The notes under the pieces are model-generated. The model worked only from the letters and a program-made list of their open reading frames with translations, was not told the origin of the DNA and searched no databases. Shown in pieces: positions 50,238 through 57,923 of a DNA stretch of 64,000 nucleotides; positions within the stretch are counted from its first letter, which is position 1; every line of letters begins with the position of its first letter. The stretch comes from Leptolyngbya sp. KIOST-1. GTDB taxonomy: Bacteria > Cyanobacteriota > Cyanobacteriia > Phormidesmidales > Phormidesmidaceae. The DNA lies in assembly GCF_000763385.1 (NCBI RefSeq), contig NZ_JQFA01000002.1:186001-250000 (forward strand), given 5' to 3'. Made by a program: the position numbers and the translations under genes.

Positions 50238-50558
50238 ACGGTGGACGGGTGGGAGAGTGGGAGAGTGGGAGAGTGGGAGAGTGGGAGGGTGGATGGGTGG
50301 GAGGGTGGATGAGTTAACAGGTTCATAACCGCCGAAAGAGATCAATCTCACTCATTCACCTACCTACCCATCCCTTCACCCACCTACTCATCCCTTCACC
50401 CACCTACTCATCCCTTCACCCGCCTACTCATCCCTTCACCCACCTACTCATCCCTTCACCCGCCTACCCGCCTACCCGCCTACTCGCCTACTCGCCCACT
50501 CACCTATCCCCCTACCCATCCACCCATCTACTCATCCACCCCCCTACCCGCCCACCCC
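50238..50558. repeat. Octamer-armed hairpin element between the two permease genes (forward)
   Basis: The G-rich arm GTGGGAGA runs from 50247 to about 50310, the core ATAACCGCCGAAAGAGATCA is at 50326-50345, and a long C-rich arm (CACCCACCTACTCATCCCTT repeated) extends to the ATG at 50559. The core belongs to the variant type seen at 48013. This is the longest C-rich arm in the window. Confidence 0.88.
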
Positions 50559-51602
50559 ATGACCCCCAAACCCTGGCTCTCCCTCCGTCCTCGCCAACTC
50601 CCCCTCTCCTTCCGGGTCGATCGCCGGGTGCCTGGGGTGCTGGCAGCGCTGGCGGCGATCGCCCTCCTTTCCCTGATCTTCAACGTCAGCCAGGGAGAAT
50701 ATCCGGTGCCGCCGCTGGAGGTGGTTAAAACCATTCTGGGATTTCCGGCCAGCCCCGACTATGCCTTTGTGGTGAATACCCTGCGCCTACCTCGGGCGCT
50801 GGTGGCGCTGGTGGTGGGCATGGGTCTGGCGGTGGCGGGGACAATTTTGCAGGGGCTGACCCGCAATCCCCTGGCGGCACCGGAGATCATCGGCATTAAC
50901 TCGGGGGCGAGTCTGGTGGCGGTGGCGATGATTGTGTTGTTTCCGGGGTTGCCAGTGGGGTGGCTGCCAGCGGCGGCGTTTTTGGGTGGTCTGGGGGCGG
51001 CGATCGCCATTTACCTGCTGGCCTGGAATGGGGGGAGTTCGCCGGTTCGCCTGATTCTGGTGGGCATTGGCCTGACGTCGCTCACCGGGGCCTTCACCAG
51101 CCTGATGATCACCTTTGGCAATATCTATAGCGTCAGCCAGGCGCTGGTGTGGCTGACGGGCAGTGTCTACGGACGCAGTTGGGAGCACCTGTGGCCGCTG
51201 CTGCCCTGGCTGTTGTTTTTTCTGCCGCTGACAATGGTGCTGGCGCGGGATCTGGATACTTTGAATTTGGGTGATAACCTGGCCCAGGGGTTGGGGAGCC
51301 GGGTGGAATGGACCCGCAGCCTACTGTTGCTCTGCACCGTGGCCCTGGCTGGGGCTTCGGTGGCGACCGCTGGCACCATCGGCTTTGTGGGGCTGATGGC
51401 TCCGCACCTGGGGCGACAGCTGGTGGGGCCATCCCACGCGGGCCTGGTGCCGGTGGCGGCGTTGACAGGGGCCTGCATTGTGGAGCTGGCGGACCTGGTG
51501 GGGCGACTGGCCTTTGCCCCCATCGAGCTGCCCTGCGGGGTGATTACAGCGGTGATTGGCGCGCCCTACTTTCTGTGGCTGCTGTACCGCGATGGTCGAT
51601 GA
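50559..51602 (+). CDS. FecCD-family iron-siderophore ABC permease, second
   Basis: The protein is 347 residues and homologous to the upstream permease. It has [40 protein letters not shown] and GFVGLMAPHLGRQLVGPSHA, the FecCD pattern of the second subunit. The ATG at 50559 directly follows the repeat arm. It ends at 51602, just before a perfect stem (51639), so the permease pair is the last part of this unit. The ATPase is missing here as noted. Confidence 0.93.
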   Translation: MTPKPWLSLRPRQLPLSFRVDRRVPGVLAALAAIALLSLIFNVSQGEYPVPPLEVVKTILGFPASPDYAFVVNTLRLPRALVALVVGMGLAVAGTILQGLTRNPLAAPEIIGINSGASLVAVAMIVLFPGLPVGWLPAAAFLGGLGAAIAIYLLAWNGGSSPVRLILVGIGLTSLTGAFTSLMITFGNIYSVSQALVWLTGSVYGRSWEHLWPLLPWLLFFLPLTMVLARDLDTLNLGDNLAQGLGSRVEWTRSLLLLCTVALAGASVATAGTIGFVGLMAPHLGRQLVGPSHAGLVPVAALTGACIVELADLVGRLAFAPIELPCGVITAVIGAPYFLWLLYRDGR

Positions 51603-51638
51603 TCGGCCCAAGGGGCCATCGCAACCGCTGAGGTTTAG

Positions 51639-51667
51639 AACCCTGGGTTTTGCCAAAACCCAGGGTT
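51639..51667. terminator. Perfect 13-bp hairpin after the permease pair
   Basis: AACCCTGGGTTTT pairs exactly with AAAACCCAGGGTT across GCC. It lies 37 bases after the permease stop. There is no T-run, so it is a strong structure of probable terminator role and not a typical one. Confidence 0.6.
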
Positions 51668-51714
51668 CTGCCTTCGACTAACCCTTCACTCAGGCTCAGC
51701 CTTCTTAACAAAAA

Positions 51715-51736
51715 AGAACAATTCTCATTTAGTAAC
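51715..51736. promoter_or_regulatory. Fur-like box upstream of the third AraC-type regulator
   Basis: ACAATTCTCATTTAGTAAC reads AAATGAGAATT on the minus strand. It ends 15 bases before the ATG at 51752 and argues against the longer frame that starts at 51650. Confidence 0.45.
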
Positions 51737-51751
51737 AGGACGCATGCCACC

Positions 51752-52813
51752 ATGGCAACGTTGGTCAGCCATAGAACACCCATTTCGAGCCGTTCAGCCG
51801 ATGTGCTTCAGCTGACGGAGGCCGATTGGTCGGTGCTGGGGGAACAGGCCCAGCGGCAGGGGGAGGCGCTCTATCAACCGCTGGCCCTGGGGGCTCAGCA
51901 CAATCTGCCCACGGTTTTGGGCCAGGGGGGCGATCGCGTCATTTCCCTGCGCCATGGACTGACGCTCTACATTCGCCATGCCACGCTACGGCGACCCTTA
52001 CACTTTGAGCGGTGCCACGGTTCTGACTTTCCGCTGACGGCCACCTTTTACCTGTCGGGCTCTTCTAGGGTGAGAACCAGGGCTGAGGCAGGGGTAACAC
52101 CCGACTACACAGAAATTGCGGGCTGCAACTATCTCTACCACCTGCCCAATTTAACTGAGGTCGAGGAATGGCCCTCAGATGAGGTCATTCGTGGGCTGAT
52201 GATTTGCGCGCCCATCGACTATTTTGGTCCATCCGACCCAGACGAAACCCTGAGCCCACCGCTTGCTCGCCTTTTGCAAGGGGACAGGTCTCAGCGATTT
52301 CACCAGCCGCTGGGGCAGACGACAGCCGCCATGAATCAGGTGTTGCAGCAGATTTTGCAGGCCCCCTACACCGGCCTGACGCAGCAGCTCTATTTGGAAA
52401 GCAAGGCGCTCGAACTGCTGAGCCTACAATTTTCGCAATGGTCAGACGACGCAGCATCGCAACAACGAACTCGGTCTCTGTCGGCTGACGAACGGGACCA
52501 ACTCCATGCCGCGAAGGAACTGCTGGTGCAAGACCTCAGCGAATTGCCCCTGTTGGGGGCGATCGCCCAGCAGGTGGGGCTCAGCGAATACCGTTTGAAG
52601 CGGGGCTTTCAGCACCTGTTTGGCACCACGCCCTTCGGCTACTGGCAGCGCCATCGCCTGCAGCTGGCCCAAACCCTGCTGCGGGAGTCGCACCTGTCGA
52701 TCGCCGGGGTGGCCGCCCGCGTCGGCTACTGCAACCCCGAGGCGTTTAGCACCGCCTTTCGCCGCCAGTTTGGCATTAGCCCCAAGGCCTACCAGCTGGG
52801 GAAACAGCCGTGA
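51752..52813 (+). CDS. AraC-family transcriptional regulator, third copy
   Basis: The ATG at 51752 gives 353 residues. An upstream start would run through the hairpin and the Fur-like box. The sensor half shares its RHGLTLYIRHATLRRPLHFE region with the first regulator (RHGLNFLIRDYWL). The C-terminal domain has PLLGAIAQQVGLSEYRLKRG and SIAGVAARVGYCNPEAFSTA, then FGISPKAYQ. It is a PchR-like activator candidate for the receptor module immediately downstream. The Fur-like box covers its own promoter, so it should be iron-regulated. Confidence 0.88.
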   Translation: MATLVSHRTPISSRSADVLQLTEADWSVLGEQAQRQGEALYQPLALGAQHNLPTVLGQGGDRVISLRHGLTLYIRHATLRRPLHFERCHGSDFPLTATFYLSGSSRVRTRAEAGVTPDYTEIAGCNYLYHLPNLTEVEEWPSDEVIRGLMICAPIDYFGPSDPDETLSPPLARLLQGDRSQRFHQPLGQTTAAMNQVLQQILQAPYTGLTQQLYLESKALELLSLQFSQWSDDAASQQRTRSLSADERDQLHAAKELLVQDLSELPLLGAIAQQVGLSEYRLKRGFQHLFGTTPFGYWQRHRLQLAQTLLRESHLSIAGVAARVGYCNPEAFSTAFRRQFGISPKAYQLGKQP

Positions 52814-52844
52814 GGGCCTAGACTAAATTCTTTACACCCCCAGC

Positions 52845-52935
52845 TTGTCGGTTGGGTGGCGCGCTAGCAGAACCCAACCAGGCTGATTACCGTTGGGTTA
52901 CGCTCCGCTTCACCCAACCTGCGGGAACCCTAATT
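52845..52935. repeat. GTTGGGT-type short intergenic repeat
   Basis: GTCGGTTGGGTGGCGCGCTA, then AACCCAACC, and further on GTTGGGTTACGCTCCGCTTC with ACCCAACC again, form an imperfect inverted structure. This is the common cyanobacterial GTTGGGT...ACCCAAC intergenic repeat. No gene is seen in 52814-53080. Confidence 0.5.
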
Positions 52936-53042
52936 TACAGCTTTGTCGCTGCACTAGGCCACTGGATTGCAAAGTTCTCCCGATCGCAAAGAAAAATCTT
53001 CGGTTCACAAAGAAAATTTAGCCCTACCCTCTCTATCATCCC

Positions 53043-53062
53043 TCTATTGAGAGTTGTTCCTG
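53043..53062. promoter_or_regulatory. Fur-like box upstream of the third receptor gene
   Basis: TCTATTGAGAGTTGTTCC carries the TGAGA core with one change (TGAGAG), 19 bases before the ATG at 53081. Confidence 0.4.
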
Positions 53063-53080
53063 TTTATTGTGGGAGTCAAG

Positions 53081-55636
53081 ATGGGCAAGATGTGGATGAT
53101 GTGGCTGGGTCGCTCGGCTTGGGTGGCGATGGGGCTGGGGTTATGGACAGGCTCAGCGGCTATGGCTCAAGACACGGCAGCGTTGGAGGCCGGGATTGCC
53201 CCTGGTCAAGCGCTACCCCTGAGCGAAGTCGAGCGACCGGCAACCACCGTGGCGGACTGGCTGGCCCAAACCCCGGTGGTGCAGATTACCGGGGTGCAGA
53301 TCGACGAGCGGGATGGCACCCTGGAACTGACCCTGCAAGCCACGGGGGAACTGGCCCGCCCGACGACGGCAATCGCAGGCAACGCCCTGATTGCCGACAT
53401 TCCCAACGTGGTGCTGGCTCTGCCCGAGGGGGGTGAGTTTACCGCCACCGCCCCGATCCCAGGGATTGCCCTGGTCACCCTCAGCCCCCTGGGCGACAAC
53501 CAGGTGCGCGTAGCCATCACCGGCACCGATGCTCCCCCGGTGGCCCAGGTCAGCGTCGGTGCCGCCAGCTTAATTTTCAGCGCCAGGCCGGGCGACCCAG
53601 CCGCTGGGGCACCCACGGACGACACGATTCAAATCGCGGTCACGGGGGAACAGGCCGACAGCGGCTACGTTGTGCCCAATGCCAGCACCGCCACCCGCAC
53701 CGACACCCCCCTGCTGGAGGTGCCCCAGGCGATTCAGGTGATTCCCCGGCAGGTGCTGGAAGACCAGCAGATTACTCGCGTGGACGACGCCCTGCGCAAC
53801 GTCAGCAGTGTTTCGGGTCGTCTGGGGCCGTTTGGAAACAGCACCAACCTGACCATTCGGGGATTTACCAGCGACAGTTTCACCGCTGGGCCCATTTTGC
53901 GCGATGGCTACCGGGTGAATAACAACCTGGGTAGCCAGGACATTGCCAATGTTGAGCGCATTGAAGTCATCAAAGGGCCGTCTTCGGTGCTGTTTGGCCA
54001 GGCTGACCCTGGGGGGCTGGTTAACCTGGTAACCGTGCGCCCCCTGGCCAACCCGGCCTATGGCTTTGGCCTGCAGCTGGGCAGCTATGGGTTCGTTCGC
54101 CCTACCCTCGACCTGACTGGGCCAATCACCGCCGATGCTGCCCTACGCTATCGCCTCACCGCCGCCTACCAGCGGGAGGATGGGTTTCGGGACTTCAACA
54201 CCGATGCGAATCGATTCTTTCTGGCGCCAGTGCTGAGTTGGGAGATTGGCGAGGGCACCAGCCTGACGGTGCTGATGGAATACACCGACGAAGAAGTGCC
54301 CTTTGATTTGGGATTGCCCGCCTTTGGGACGGCGATCGCCAATGTGCCGCGCAGCCGCATTCTCGGTGAACCCGACGACTTCTTAAGGAACCGTGCCCTC
54401 AACATCGGCTACGACTTAACCCACCAGTTCAACGACAGCTGGACTTTAAACCAGGGCTTTCGCTACGTCGGCCAGGACTACAACGTGCTGACGGCGCTGC
54501 CCTTCGTGGTGAATGAAACGACCGGAGACATCACCCGCTTTTTCGCCGATCGCGCCTACCACTCCGACGACTACACCCTTCAGGCCAATGTCGTGGGTGA
54601 GTTCACGACGGGTTCTGTGGAACACCGGCTGCTGGCCGGAGCCGACCTCAACCTCAATCGATTCGATGAGCGATACACCCGGCTCAATCTGGCTAACCCG
54701 CTCCCCCTGAATATTTTTAATCCGGTGTATGGCGCCCCCCGGCCCAATTTTGAGTCGTTGCCCCCGTTGCCTCCGTTTGACACAGAGCACGATCGCATCG
54801 GCGTATTTCTACAGGACCAAATCTCCTTCACTGACAATTTGATTCTGGTAGCCAGCCTGCGCTACGACAGCGTCAACTTTCGCAACCTGAATGATGCGAC
54901 CAGCAGCCGTTCCGATCAGGCCTGGAGCCCCCGGCTTGGCCTGGTCTACCAACCCGCAGACACCGTATCGCTCTACGCCAACTATTCCCAGTCCTTTACC
55001 CCCAACTCAGGGCAAACCGCCAGCGGGGTGCCGCTCGACACTCAAACCGCCAGAGGCTTTGAAGTGGGAGCCAAAGCAGAATTTCTCGACGGCAACCTGT
55101 TTGCCACCCTGGCTTACTACAACATCACTAAGCGGAACGTGGCGACCACCGACCCCAACAATCCCTTCTTTACGATCGCAGCCGGGGAGCAGCGCAGCCA
55201 GGGAATTGAATTGGATATTGCGGGGGAAATTTTACCCGGCTGGAACGTGATTGCCAGCTATGCCTATACCGATGCCAGGGTGACCCAGGACAATACCATT
55301 CCGGTCGGCAATCGGCTCTTTAATACCCCAATCCACAGCGCTAGTCTGTGGACGACCTACCAAATTCAGTCGGGTAATTTGCAGGGGTTGGGCGTTGGCC
55401 TGGGCGTTAACTATGTGGGCGATCGCTACGGCGATCTGGCCAATAGTTTCACGGTGGGCGACTATTTTCTGACCAATGCAGCCCTTTTCTACGAGCGAGA
55501 TGACTGGCGGATGGGGTTAAACATCAACAACCTGTTTGATGTGAACTACATCAGCAGCACCAACAATTCTCGCAACTTCGGCAATGCTCCCGGATCCCCC
55601 CTGTCGATTGTGGGGTCAGTGTCGGTGTCGTTTTAG
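53081..55636 (+). CDS. TonB-dependent siderophore receptor with N-terminal AMIN domain, third copy
   Basis: The ATG at 53081 (preceded by GGGAG) gives 851 residues. The signal peptide ends AAMAQ, followed by a spacer with TTVADWLAQTP, the AMIN domain (VVQITGVQIDERDGTLELTL to about 170), plug (TDTPLLEVPQAIQVIPRQVL) and a barrel ending VGSVSVSF. The spacer aligns with the region around VDEWMT of the first copy but has no low-complexity stretch. The FecB-like gene follows after about 66 bases. It is closest to the first receptor in layout. Confidence 0.93.
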   Translation: MGKMWMMWLGRSAWVAMGLGLWTGSAAMAQDTAALEAGIAPGQALPLSEVERPATTVADWLAQTPVVQITGVQIDERDGTLELTLQATGELARPTTAIAGNALIADIPNVVLALPEGGEFTATAPIPGIALVTLSPLGDNQVRVAITGTDAPPVAQVSVGAASLIFSARPGDPAAGAPTDDTIQIAVTGEQADSGYVVPNASTATRTDTPLLEVPQAIQVIPRQVLEDQQITRVDDALRNVSSVSGRLGPFGNSTNLTIRGFTSDSFTAGPILRDGYRVNNNLGSQDIANVERIEVIKGPSSVLFGQADPGGLVNLVTVRPLANPAYGFGLQLGSYGFVRPTLDLTGPITADAALRYRLTAAYQREDGFRDFNTDANRFFLAPVLSWEIGEGTSLTVLMEYTDEEVPFDLGLPAFGTAIANVPRSRILGEPDDFLRNRALNIGYDLTHQFNDSWTLNQGFRYVGQDYNVLTALPFVVNETTGDITRFFADRAYHSDDYTLQANVVGEFTTGSVEHRLLAGADLNLNRFDERYTRLNLANPLPLNIFNPVYGAPRPNFESLPPLPPFDTEHDRIGVFLQDQISFTDNLILVASLRYDSVNFRNLNDATSSRSDQAWSPRLGLVYQPADTVSLYANYSQSFTPNSGQTASGVPLDTQTARGFEVGAKAEFLDGNLFATLAYYNITKRNVATTDPNNPFFTIAAGEQRSQGIELDIAGEILPGWNVIASYAYTDARVTQDNTIPVGNRLFNTPIHSASLWTTYQIQSGNLQGLGVGLGVNYVGDRYGDLANSFTVGDYFLTNAALFYERDDWRMGLNINNLFDVNYISSTNNSRNFGNAPGSPLSIVGSVSVSF

Positions 55637-55702
55637 ACGTAACATGCTACGCCCCCACGGGGTGCCTGGTTATGAATCGGGGTTTACCAAATCAAATCTT
55701 GT

Positions 55703-56776
55703 ATGAGACTTATCGCAGCGATCAAACCATTCTCATTGGCGGTGTTTACGGCTGCATGTGCCGTGGCCTGTCAAGGGATTGCCGACATACCAGGGGCTGA
55801 GCGTCCGGCTGGTCAACCCTCCGCCCCATCGGCAGACTGCCGCACCGTTGTCCACAGCCTGGGGGAGACCGAAATATGTGGGCAGCCCCAGCGGGTGGTG
55901 GTGCTGGGGCCGTACCTGCTGGAGCAGGTGCTGGCGCTGGGGGCACAGCCCGCCGGGTACGGCGACCACATGGTTCTGCACCAGGGCGACTACACCGACC
56001 CGGCCCGGCAAATTCCCTACCTGGGGGACCGGGTGACCACCCAGCCGGTCAATGTGGGGCTGGCCTACCAGCCCTCGATGGAGGCGATTTTGGGCGTCCA
56101 GCCCGATTTGATTTTGAGCCCCGACTACAATGCCGGGCAATACGCCACCCTCTCAGGAATTGCCCCAACCCTGGTGTTTGACATGACCGGCGGTCAAACC
56201 CATCTGCAGGAAATTGGCCAGGCGCTGAACCAGGGCGATCGCGCCCAAAGCTTGATCGCCGCCACAGAAAACCGCGTTAAAGCGGCCCAGGCGGAGTTTG
56301 CCGCCGTCGTGGCTGAGCATCCCAACGTGCTGATGCTGACCTCTGGAGAGGGCCAGACCTTTAACCTGATCAGCCACAGCAACAGCTTTTGCGGCGCGTT
56401 GGTAAACGATCTGGGGTTTCAATTGATCTACCCCTCAGGCCTTCAGGAGGCCGAGCTGCGCACCCCGGCAGCGGTGTCGCTGGAGGCGTTACCCGAACTC
56501 AACGGGGCAGATTCGATTATTCTGCTGGGCTTCAACTGGGATAGCCCGATGCAGTCAACGGCGGGCGCTGAGTTTACCAACCACCAGCTCAATCGCCTCA
56601 AGCAGGACTGGGCAAACAATGCGATCGCCCAGTCCCTCAATGCCACCCAAGCCGGACGCGTCTATTTCATCCCCGCCTACCTGTGCCTGGGCTTCCCCGG
56701 CCCCATCGGCACCGAGCTGTACCTGAACGAGCTTAAAACCCAGCTTCTCGCCCCCTCAGAACCGCACAATCCATGA
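55703..56776 (+). CDS. Iron-siderophore ABC substrate-binding lipoprotein (FecB-like), third copy
   Basis: A 357-residue lipoprotein with a signal peptide ending at a lipobox (AVAC). It shares CRTVVHSLGETEICGQPQRV, GDRVTTQPVNVGLAYQPSME and the closing RVYFIPAYLCLGFPGPIGTE with the first copy. The binding fold is complete. Its stop TGA overlaps the ATG of the sucrase/ferredoxin-like gene (ATGA), showing translational coupling. It serves the third module. Confidence 0.9.
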   Translation: MRLIAAIKPFSLAVFTAACAVACQGIADIPGAERPAGQPSAPSADCRTVVHSLGETEICGQPQRVVVLGPYLLEQVLALGAQPAGYGDHMVLHQGDYTDPARQIPYLGDRVTTQPVNVGLAYQPSMEAILGVQPDLILSPDYNAGQYATLSGIAPTLVFDMTGGQTHLQEIGQALNQGDRAQSLIAATENRVKAAQAEFAAVVAEHPNVLMLTSGEGQTFNLISHSNSFCGALVNDLGFQLIYPSGLQEAELRTPAAVSLEALPELNGADSIILLGFNWDSPMQSTAGAEFTNHQLNRLKQDWANNAIAQSLNATQAGRVYFIPAYLCLGFPGPIGTELYLNELKTQLLAPSEPHNP

Positions 56777-57909
56777 CTATTTCATCGTTGGCCGCCGACT
56801 GTCAGCTTTGCTCAGTGATCTCCAAATCCAATGGTGAAGACCCGATTGGTAGCGCCAAGTTCGCCGACGGCTGGCTGGTGATGGAGCTGCCCCTCCCCTG
56901 GACAGAAGACCGCTTCCACAGCGACCCGCTCTTGCAGCCGATTCACGATTTATTTCACGCCCTCTACGACCAGGGCATACAGGTCGCCCCAATGGCGATC
57001 GCCCCCGACCGCGAGTATTCCGTTCCTAACCTGTCCCATGTTTTCTACTATCGCCGCCCCAACAACGCCTTTGCCCAGTTTGAAAAACAGACCTTCTTGC
57101 TGCCTCCAGCTCAAATCATTGGCTTGATTAACGCCCTGCTGAGCCAGCCTGAAAACTTGCATCGTTTCTTGGCCTACCAACAGCCCACGGACAGCATTCG
57201 CGACCTGATGGTCTGTACTCACGGCAATATCGATATCGCCTGTGCCCGCCTTGGGCAACCCATCTATCGGCAGCTCAGGGAAACCTATGTGGGAGAGTGG
57301 GCGGGTGGGAGAGTGGATGGGTGGGAGAGTGGGAGAGTGGATGATTCCAAAACCGCTGAAATAGAAAAACCCCGCCAACCCACCTACCCATCCACCCATC
57401 TACCCATCCACCCATCTACCCATCCACCCACCTACCCATCCACTCCTCTTCGCGTCTGGCGCTGTTCCCACTTTGGCGGCCACCAGTTTGCCCCGACGCT
57501 AATTGACTTCCCCACCGGGCAGGTCTGGGGACACCTTGAACCTCAAATCCTGGCGGGGCTGATTAACCGAGACTGTCCTGTGACCGAGCTCCGTCCGTTT
57601 TATCGAGGCTGGTCGGGATTAAACCAGTACGCCCAGATCGTGGAGCGCGAGATCTGGATGCAGCGGGGCTGGGATTGGCTGCACTACCGCAAAGTGGCCC
57701 AGGTGCTGGCCCAAGACCCTGACCATGAGCCGTGGGATGCCGATTGGGCCGAGGTGCGGTTGGAATTTGTGCCCCCCGATGGGCAGAAAGCAGGAGCCTA
57801 CGAGGCCAGAGTTGAGGTCTGGGGTTCTGTAATGACGGCTCACAATTCTGGTGCAGAGCCTGTCTCAGTGAAGCAATATCGGGTCAGCCGTTTGGTGCAG
57901 GTCGCTTAG
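56773..57909 (+). CDS. Sucrase/ferredoxin-like protein, second copy, with in-frame repeat insert
   Basis: The protein is 378 residues. The family core is a thioredoxin-like [2Fe-2S] domain with Cys in CTHGNIDIAC (C-x8-C) and the His pair in SHFGGHQFAP. Between them, residues 172-225 are an octamer-element insert (VGEWAGGRVDGW..., TAEIEKP, then YPSTHLPIHP). Without it the protein would be about 325 residues, one shorter than the paralogue at 37887 (326), which has a short loop at that point. Overlap with the FecB-like gene (ATGA) and the MFS gene 14 bases downstream place it in one operon. The same ferric-siderophore redox role is inferred; whether it folds with the insert is not known. Confidence 0.87.
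   Translation: MTISSLAADCQLCSVISKSNGEDPIGSAKFADGWLVMELPLPWTEDRFHSDPLLQPIHDLFHALYDQGIQVAPMAIAPDREYSVPNLSHVFYYRRPNNAFAQFEKQTFLLPPAQIIGLINALLSQPENLHRFLAYQQPTDSIRDLMVCTHGNIDIACARLGQPIYRQLRETYVGEWAGGRVDGWESGRVDDSKTAEIEKPRQPTYPSTHLPIHPSTHPPTYPSTPLRVWRCSHFGGHQFAPTLIDFPTGQVWGHLEPQILAGLINRDCPVTELRPFYRGWSGLNQYAQIVEREIWMQRGWDWLHYRKVAQVLAQDPDHEPWDADWAEVRLEFVPPDGQKAGAYEARVEVWGSVMTAHNSGAEPVSVKQYRVSRLVQVA
57289..57446 (+). repeat. Octamer-armed element inside the second sucrase/ferredoxin-like gene (forward)
   Basis: The G-rich arm (GTGGGAGA, GTGGATGG) is at 57289-57344, the core AAAACCGCTGAAATAGAAAA at 57349-57368, and the C-rich arm (CTACCCAT, CCACCCAT) to about 57446. The insert is in frame. Confidence 0.9.
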
Positions 57910-57923
57910 GTTCTGGGCCAGCC

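Noticed and set aside
52852-53436. Open frame covering the repeat and the start of the third receptor gene
   Set aside because: It overlaps the receptor in another frame, is Gly/Arg-rich and has no family signal.
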